From the NCBI GenBank assembly GCA_965237625.1, contig CBDEGD010000029.1:1-64000 (forward strand): a DNA stretch of 64,000 nt, written 5' to 3'. Positions 59,329-64,000 of this stretch are shown piece by piece. Position 1 is the first letter of the stretch, and the number at the start of each line of letters is the position of its first letter. The notes under the pieces are model-generated. The model saw only the letters and a list, made by a program, of their open reading frames with translations. It was not told the DNA's origin and did not search any database. This DNA is from JABDIP01 sp965237625 (lineage in GTDB: Bacteria; Pseudomonadota; Alphaproteobacteria; DSM-16000; Inquilinaceae). Position numbers and translations under genes: made by a program.

Positions 59329-61845
59329 TTAGTCCGCCGCCTGCAACAGATCCTTCGCCCGATCCGCCGATATCGCCTGCCCCACCGCCGTCAGCCGCTG
59401 CTCGGCGATCTCGCGGATGCGGGCCCGCAGTTCGGCGTCGCTGCGCACGAAGCGGCGGAAATCGCGGGTGCCCAGCGCCAGCAGGCGGCAGAACCCGACC
59501 GAGGTGACGTTGGCGTTGCGGCGGCGGTTGGCGAGCATGGCGAGCTCGCCGAAGAAATCCCCGGCGGAAAGCGTGAAGCGATTGCCATCGCGATCGACCT
59601 CCACCGCGCCGGAGGAGATGAAATACATGGCGTCGCCGCGTTCCCCGGCGGTCACGATCCGTTCGCCGGGATAGGCCAGGCGCGGCCGCAGCAGCGCCAC
59701 CACCTGACGCAACTTGGCTTCTGGCAGGACATCGAACATCGGGAAGCGGCGCACCAGGGTTGCGGTGTCCATGCCGAGGTCCAGTTCGGGGCGCCCCTCC
59801 ACGGTCTTCCAACCACCCCTCAGGCTGCGCTGCAGATCGTGATAGATCTCCGGGCTGATCACCGATTCCGCCAGCAGCATGCGGTACTCGGCCTCTTCCA
59901 TGCGCAGCGCCGCCTTTTGCAGGAAGCGTTCCTCCAGGGACCGGGCATAGTCGGGGTATTGTCGGTAAAGCTCCGCCTGGGCGGTCTGGCTGCCGTTCAG
60001 CCGGTCCTGCAGCCGATCGCGCAGCTGGCCGGCGATTTCCCGGCCCAGAAGTCCGGCGAGCTTGGTGCGGGTGAAGCCGATCAGCTCCTCCAGCACCATG
60101 CGGGTGATCAGCAAGGTCTCGAACCGGTCTGCGAGATTGCGCGCCAGGAAGCGCTCGATGCCGAAACGCCGGTGCAGGGCGCTGGCGAAGCGAAAGGCCA
60201 GCCGGAACCTCAGGCTGTCGAGGGCCGCTTCCAGATAGGCATCGGCGCCGCCGGATTTGGCCGCATCCCGCAGGCGTCCGGCTTTGGCCACCAGCACCGT
60301 CACCAAACGCCGGGACACCGTGCGGTCGTCGAAATGGCCGAGATAGAGCTCCTCCTCCCGGCTGGCCAGGGCCACCAGCCCGATGCGCAGCTGGTCCGCC
60401 TCCGGCAGCGGACCGGCGGCCTCCTCTCCCGCCACGTCGGCCAGACGGCGGCGATAGGCGCCGGAGATGTCGTCGGCGACTTCTGGCGCGATATGATGGC
60501 GCGGGGCGGCGATGGCGACTTTCTCAGCGACCGTTCCAAGGGCCATCTCGACCGCCCGGTTGCGCACCGCCTGCTCCACCGCCGACAGCCGGTCGAGCTT
60601 CAAAAGCCGCAGCACCGGCCGTAGGGTCGTGGCGTTGACCAGTAAGGTGAACAGCACGAAGCCGGTGGCCAGCACGCCGATGAAGCGCTTAACCTCCGGC
60701 GCCACGAACGGGTTTTCGGTGATCGCCAGGGCCAGGGCCAGGGTGACCGCGCCGCGCAACCCGCCCCACAGTATCACGGTCTTGTAAGGGCCGCTGACCC
60801 GTTCGGCGAGGCCGCAGGCGCTCAAGACCGGCAACAGCCCGTACAGCACGGCCGCCCGCGCCGCGAAGGTGGCGGCCACCAGCACCGCCAGCAATATCCC
60901 GTCGGTCAGGCTGACATCGACCAGGAAGCGCGGCACCAGCATGGAGGCCAGCACGAAGATCAGGGTCGAGGCCCAGAATCCGAGCTGGCTCCAGATGTCG
61001 GCCAGCCCCTGCCAACTCTGCGGTGTGATGCGGGTCCGCCCCGACGACCCGACGATCAGCGCCGCGACCACCACCGCCACCACCCCGGACTGGCCCAGAT
61101 ACAGCTCCGCCACGATGAAGGTGAGATACGCGCCGGCCACGGTGGCGGTCACCTCGGCCAGGGGCAGTTCGCGCAGCGGCTTCAGGCAAAGGATGGTGAA
61201 CCATGCGCCGGCCACGCCGCCCGCGACGCCGCCGACGAAGACCAGGGCGAACCGTGCCGCACCGGCGGTCCAGTCCATCGGCCCGGCACCGCTGACCATG
61301 GCCAGCAGGATCGAGAAGCCGGCGATCGCCGCGGCGTCGTTGAACAGGCTTTCGCCCTCGATCAGGATCAGCAGCCGGCGCGGCGCGCCCAGCTCGCGGA
61401 ATATGCCGACCACGGCGACCGGGTCGGTGGTGGCGACGATCGCCCCCAGCAACAGGCAGACCGCAATCCCGATATCGGAAACCGTGGACAGGGCAACGCC
61501 CACGACGGCGGCGGTGGCCAGCACCGCAACCACGGCCAGCAGCAGGATCGGCGCCACGTCGTCGATCATGCGCCGGACATCGATGGTCAGCCCGGCCTGA
61601 AACAGCAGTACCGGCAGGAACAAATACACGATGGCGTCGGACCCCAGCCGCAGGGCATCGACGCCGCCCAGCAGGGCAAATCCGTTATCGACCGGCGCCA
61701 GCAGCGACACCGCCCCGAGCGCGATGCCGAGCCCGGCCAGCAACACCGAATGGGGCAGCCCCAGCCGCAGCGCCAAGGGCTGCAACAGCGCCACCAGCGC
61801 CAACAGCAGCGCAAAGACCAGGATCGCGAGGGCCAAATCGATCAT
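59329..61845 (-). CDS. Cation:proton antiporter (CPA1/NhaP-like) with a cyclic-nucleotide-binding domain
   Basis: 838 aa. Twelve or so membrane helices at residues 1-420 with the ion site ATTDPVAVVGIFRE and EGESLFNDAAAIAG, and the GLRGAVTLALALAITENP block, are typical of CPA1 antiporters. A long cytosolic helical linker (about 430-700) leads to a C-terminal cNMP-binding domain (about 705-830: YPGERIVTAGERGDAMYFISSGAVEV, LSAGDFFGELAMLANRRR). This architecture resembles sperm-type Na+/H+ exchangers but has no voltage-sensor segment visible. Likely gated by cAMP or cGMP (inference). Confidence 0.9.
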   Translation of the reverse strand: MIDLALAILVFALLLALVALLQPLALRLGLPHSVLLAGLGIALGAVSLLAPVDNGFALLGGVDALRLGSDAIVYLFLPVLLFQAGLTIDVRRMIDDVAPILLLAVVAVLATAAVVGVALSTVSDIGIAVCLLLGAIVATTDPVAVVGIFRELGAPRRLLILIEGESLFNDAAAIAGFSILLAMVSGAGPMDWTAGAARFALVFVGGVAGGVAGAWFTILCLKPLRELPLAEVTATVAGAYLTFIVAELYLGQSGVVAVVVAALIVGSSGRTRITPQSWQGLADIWSQLGFWASTLIFVLASMLVPRFLVDVSLTDGILLAVLVAATFAARAAVLYGLLPVLSACGLAERVSGPYKTVILWGGLRGAVTLALALAITENPFVAPEVKRFIGVLATGFVLFTLLVNATTLRPVLRLLKLDRLSAVEQAVRNRAVEMALGTVAEKVAIAAPRHHIAPEVADDISGAYRRRLADVAGEEAAGPLPEADQLRIGLVALASREEELYLGHFDDRTVSRRLVTVLVAKAGRLRDAAKSGGADAYLEAALDSLRFRLAFRFASALHRRFGIERFLARNLADRFETLLITRMVLEELIGFTRTKLAGLLGREIAGQLRDRLQDRLNGSQTAQAELYRQYPDYARSLEERFLQKAALRMEEAEYRMLLAESVISPEIYHDLQRSLRGGWKTVEGRPELDLGMDTATLVRRFPMFDVLPEAKLRQVVALLRPRLAYPGERIVTAGERGDAMYFISSGAVEVDRDGNRFTLSAGDFFGELAMLANRRRNANVTSVGFCRLLALGTRDFRRFVRSDAELRARIREIAEQRLTAVGQAISADRAKDLLQAAD

Positions 61846-61960
61846 GCCCCGTTCTTAGCATGAGGCCGCCAGGATTGTCGGCGTCAAGCGGCGGGGCGAT
61901 CTTTCGCCGGAACCCGTGGTGTCATGGCCCTGGTCTGCCATTCGACACCCCAGAACAATC

Positions 61961-61978
61961 GTCATTCCCGCGAAGGCG
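61961..61978. repeat. 89-bp palindromic repeat, copy 3, left part
   Basis: First 18 bp of the repeat (GTCATTCCCGCGAAGGCG). The rest lies at 63295-63375 beyond the IS4-type element. Confidence 0.85.
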
Positions 61979-62013
61979 CACTGCTGTCCGGGATTTTTTG
62001 TGTGAGCGACTGT

Positions 62014-62086
62014 GCACGGCAGACCCAGCCTGTGTTTTGGGCTAGAAATCATGTGTCCAAACATCGATTTCGGAGGTCTGCCGTGC
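62014..62086 (+). promoter_or_regulatory. Inverted repeat hiding the transposase start
   Basis: GCACGGCAGACC (62014-62025) is the perfect complement of GGTCTGCCGTGC (62075-62086), which contains part of the ribosome-binding site and the GTG start codon. In read-through transcripts this hairpin would block translation, a known way IS elements avoid activation by outside promoters. Confidence 0.6.
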
Positions 62087-63264
62087 CCCATCTTCGTACC
62101 GCGTTTCATCGTCTTTTGGAACCGCTGGATCGCCGAGTCGTGAACCGGATCGTCACCACGCATGACGGCAATCGCGGCGTCGGGGGTGGCGACAATGCCT
62201 GGACCTGCCAGCGCCATCTCAAAGGCCTGTTGTTCGCTCAGTTCGCCGGGCTGGACAGCCTGCGGGTGATCGAGCAGGGGCTCGCCGCCCGGCCGGCGGC
62301 GCTGTATCATCTGGGCTTGCGTCCGCCGTGCCGCTCGACCCTGAGCGATGCCCTGGCGGCGCGGCCATCGGCGGTCTTCCGCGATCTCTGCCAGTATCTG
62401 ATGAGCACCCTGGCGCGCGCCAAGCGGGCCGAGGGCGCGGAGCTGATACAGCTGCTCGACGCCTCGCCGATCCGTCTCAAGGACAGCCGTTTCGGCTGGG
62501 CCGAGGCTGACGCCCGGGTCCGCGGCCTCAAGCTCCATTTGGTCCATGATCCCCGCGCCGACCGACCCACCCGCTTCTGTGTCACCTCGCCGAAATCCAG
62601 CGACATCGCCGTCGCCCGCACCCTGCCGCTGGAGCCCGGCGTCACCTACGTCTTCGACAAGGGCTTTACCGACTATGGCTGGTGGCAGGACATCCACGAG
62701 GCCGGCGCGGTCTTCGTCACCCGCCTGAAAGCCAACGCCCACCGTCGAGACATCCGGCCCCAAGAGGTGCATGCCGACCCCATCGAGGCGGATCACCGGG
62801 TCAAGATCGGCCACAAGAAGCCACGCGGCAAAGCCGTCAACACGCTCTGGGATACTGAACTGCGTGAGATCACCGTCGCCCGCGAAGGCAAGAAACCGAT
62901 GCATCTCATCACCAACGATCTCACCCGCCCGGCGACCGAGATCGCCGACCTCTACAAGGAACGCTGGCAGATCGAGCTGTTCTTCAAGTGGATCAAGCAG
63001 AACCTCAAGATCAAGACCTTCCTCGGACGCTCCGAAAACGCCGTCAGGACCCAGATCTATGTGGCGCTGATCGCCTTTCTCCTGCTGCGGGTCTTCAAAA
63101 ACACCCATGCCAAAGGCCACACCGATGGCCCCAAGGCCTTGCTGGCGCGCCTCAAGGTCGCACTGTTCGATCAATTCGACCTCACCGGACATGCCAAACC
63201 ACCCCCCAAACCCCCGCATCTAAGAAAACCGCAACCGCAACTCGCACTCCCACTCCCATGCTGA
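62083..63264 (+). CDS. IS4-family DDE transposase (DUF4372-type N-terminus)
   Basis: 393 aa from GTG 62083 (GGAGG 7 nt upstream). N-terminal RTAFHRLLEPLDRRVVNRIV and HLKGLLFAQFAGLDSLRVIE match DUF4372. Catalytic region: LLDASPIRLK (D1), VFDKGFTDYGWW (D2) and YKERWQIELFFKWIK (YREK, Glu). Full length and apparently intact. The open frame extends upstream through the IS end and the flanking repeat, which is not part of the gene. Confidence 0.92.
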   Translation: MPHLRTAFHRLLEPLDRRVVNRIVTTHDGNRGVGGGDNAWTCQRHLKGLLFAQFAGLDSLRVIEQGLAARPAALYHLGLRPPCRSTLSDALAARPSAVFRDLCQYLMSTLARAKRAEGAELIQLLDASPIRLKDSRFGWAEADARVRGLKLHLVHDPRADRPTRFCVTSPKSSDIAVARTLPLEPGVTYVFDKGFTDYGWWQDIHEAGAVFVTRLKANAHRRDIRPQEVHADPIEADHRVKIGHKKPRGKAVNTLWDTELREITVAREGKKPMHLITNDLTRPATEIADLYKERWQIELFFKWIKQNLKIKTFLGRSENAVRTQIYVALIAFLLLRVFKNTHAKGHTDGPKALLARLKVALFDQFDLTGHAKPPPKPPHLRKPQPQLALPLPC

Positions 63265-63294
63265 AATCACGTAATAAAATTACGGACAGCAATG

Positions 63295-63375
63295 CGCGAA
63301 GGCGGGAATCCAGCGGCCACGATGGTTCCGCCCAAACCGCCGTGAACACTGGATTCCCGCCTTCGCGGGAATGAC
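63295..63375. repeat. 89-bp palindromic repeat, copy 3, right part
   Basis: Starts with the duplicated CGCGAAGGCG and runs to CCTTCGCGGGAATGAC. Confidence 0.85.
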
Positions 63376-63426
63376 GACGTGGTGAGTGGAAGACCGGCAA
63401 TACATCGAACCCGGCCATCCCGATAC

Positions 63427-64000
63427 TCAAATTTCCAGCGTCCAATCCTGGCCGACCAGATCCTTGCCGAAGCTGTAATGGGGGGCCTCGGCGACGAGCT
63501 GGAACCCAGCCTCCACGTATAGCTTGCGGGCCGCCGCCAGGATATCGTTGGTCCACAGCGTGATGCTGCCATACCCCGCTTCCCGCGCGAAATCGATGCA
63601 CTGCCCGACCAGCCGCCGGCCGATGCCCAGCCCCCGCGCGGCAGGCTCGACCAGCAGCAGCCGCAGCCGGGCCACATCGTCGCTCTCCCGCACCAGGAAC
63701 ACGCAGCCGAGCCGCTCGCCATCGCGTTCGGCGATCCAGCACCGCTCTCGTTTCGGGTCCTGGGTGCGCAGGAATTTCGCGGCGATTTCGGCGACCAGCG
63801 CCTCGAAGGAGCCGTCCCAGCCATATTCCAAGGCGTACAGCGCGGCATGGCGCTCGATCACCCATCCGATGTCGCCGGGCCGATGCTGGCGCAGGACGGG
63901 CTGGACCGTCTCGGCGTTTTCCCGGCCAAGGATGCTCTCGACCGCCCGCAGGGAGTCCGTCAGCCTACTCTTGTCAGCGGCCGGCACCGTCCGCAGCAAC
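63427..64000 (-). CDS. GNAT acetyltransferase, probably the C-terminal part of a MarR-GNAT fusion (5' end beyond window)
   Basis: The visible 191 codons are open up to the window edge. LRLLLVEPAARGLGIGRRLVGQCIDFAREAGYGSITLWTND is the acetyl-CoA motif, followed by ARKLYVEAGFQLVAEAPHYSFGKDLVGQDW. The preceding LRQHRPGDIGWVIERHAALYALEYGWDGSFEALVAEI is characteristic of bifunctional MarR/GNAT regulators, and the most upstream residues (PAADKSRLTDSL) look like the end of a winged-helix part. Confidence 0.85.
   Translation of the reverse strand, partial: LLRTVPAADKSRLTDSLRAVESILGRENAETVQPVLRQHRPGDIGWVIERHAALYALEYGWDGSFEALVAEIAAKFLRTQDPKRERCWIAERDGERLGCVFLVRESDDVARLRLLLVEPAARGLGIGRRLVGQCIDFAREAGYGSITLWTNDILAAARKLYVEAGFQLVAEAPHYSFGKDLVGQDWTLEI

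Larger units (their letters stand above)
61979..63294 (+). mobile_element. IS4-family insertion sequence (1316 bp) with 10-bp target duplication
   Basis: Ends CACTGCTGTCCG (left) and CATTGCTGTCCG (right, other strand), followed by similar A/T runs. The target duplication CGCGAAGGCG is at 61969-61978 and 63295-63304. Removing the element and one duplication restores an 89-bp palindrome the same length as copies 1 and 2, which confirms the ends. Confidence 0.92.

Noticed and set aside
61855..63219. A 454-codon minus-strand frame across the IS4-type element
   Set aside because: Runs through the IS end and flanking repeat and is opposite a complete transposase.
1..64000. CRISPR arrays, rRNA and tRNA genes
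   Set aside because: No regularly spaced repeats with spacers were seen; the only tandem arrays are 8-, 12- and 15-bp simple repeats. No cloverleaf or rRNA core sequence was recognised by eye, though a tRNA could be missed.

Overview
The window is GC-rich DNA (roughly 63-65% G+C by eye), densely coding on both strands. Its gene content (short-form PutA without an obvious DNA-binding domain, MmsA, GlpD, LptD, DUF2927 lipoprotein, caspase-like secreted proteins, MarR-GNAT fusion) suggests an alphaproteobacterium of Rhodospirillales type. No rRNA, tRNA or CRISPR array was recognised.

Layout. 0-11 kb: a truncated isochorismatase-family hydrolase, a DEAD-box RNA helicase whose 3' part is frameshifted, LptD, an SLC13-type permease, MmsA, a coiled-coil membrane protein overlapping a GDSL lipoprotein esterase, and GlpD followed by two large hairpins. 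11-19 kb: a GNAT, two tandem secreted caspase-fold proteins with different C-termini (one with a peptidoglycan-binding domain and a GH114-like glycosidase domain, one with four Cys-rich repeats), a DUF488 protein, a 42-bp-arm inverted repeat, a terminator, and an S8-like protease lacking the usual His motif. 19-33 kb: PutA with a decayed second copy of its 3' end, XdhC, a DUF2927 lipoprotein, a PKHD-type dioxygenase, a PLP decarboxylase, a YkuD-like protein pair, YbjQ, DUF427, a ketopantoate-reductase-like enzyme and an orphan secreted protein in AT-rich surroundings. 33-52 kb: purine catabolism (XdhAB, a UraD-UraH fusion, an M20 amidohydrolase, PuuE), interrupted by an inserted two-gene cassette, by an ArsR/SRPBCC/GST cluster with decayed members, and by an M48-LemA-M48 operon. 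52-64 kb: a D-aminoacylase, a Tat nitroreductase-like protein, an IS1182-type element, a MarR regulator, a RecF-like ATPase with an Imm27-like gene inserted at its start, a cation/proton antiporter with a cyclic-nucleotide domain, an IS4-type element inside a palindromic repeat, and the end of a MarR-GNAT fusion.

The most notable locus is 38493-39917. A PNKP-like 5'-end kinase and a Thg1-like 3'-5' polymerase overlap by ATGA and sit between two perfect 95-bp copies of the 3' end of the uraD-uraH gene. This looks like a recently acquired RNA 5'-end healing cassette that integrated at a gene end and left the host gene intact. A similar but older arrangement is seen at putA (a small membrane gene between the gene and a decayed copy of its 3' end). 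A 5' version is seen at the RecF-like ATPase (an Imm27-like gene between two 34-bp copies of the ATPase start region). The window may therefore show a recurring way of adding small gene cassettes at gene boundaries.

Metabolically, the purine genes together cover xanthine to urate (XdhABC), hydroxyisourate to allantoin (UraH, UraD), allantoin to allantoate (PuuE) and possibly allantoate hydrolysis (M20 enzyme). No urate oxidase or hydroxylase is present in the window.
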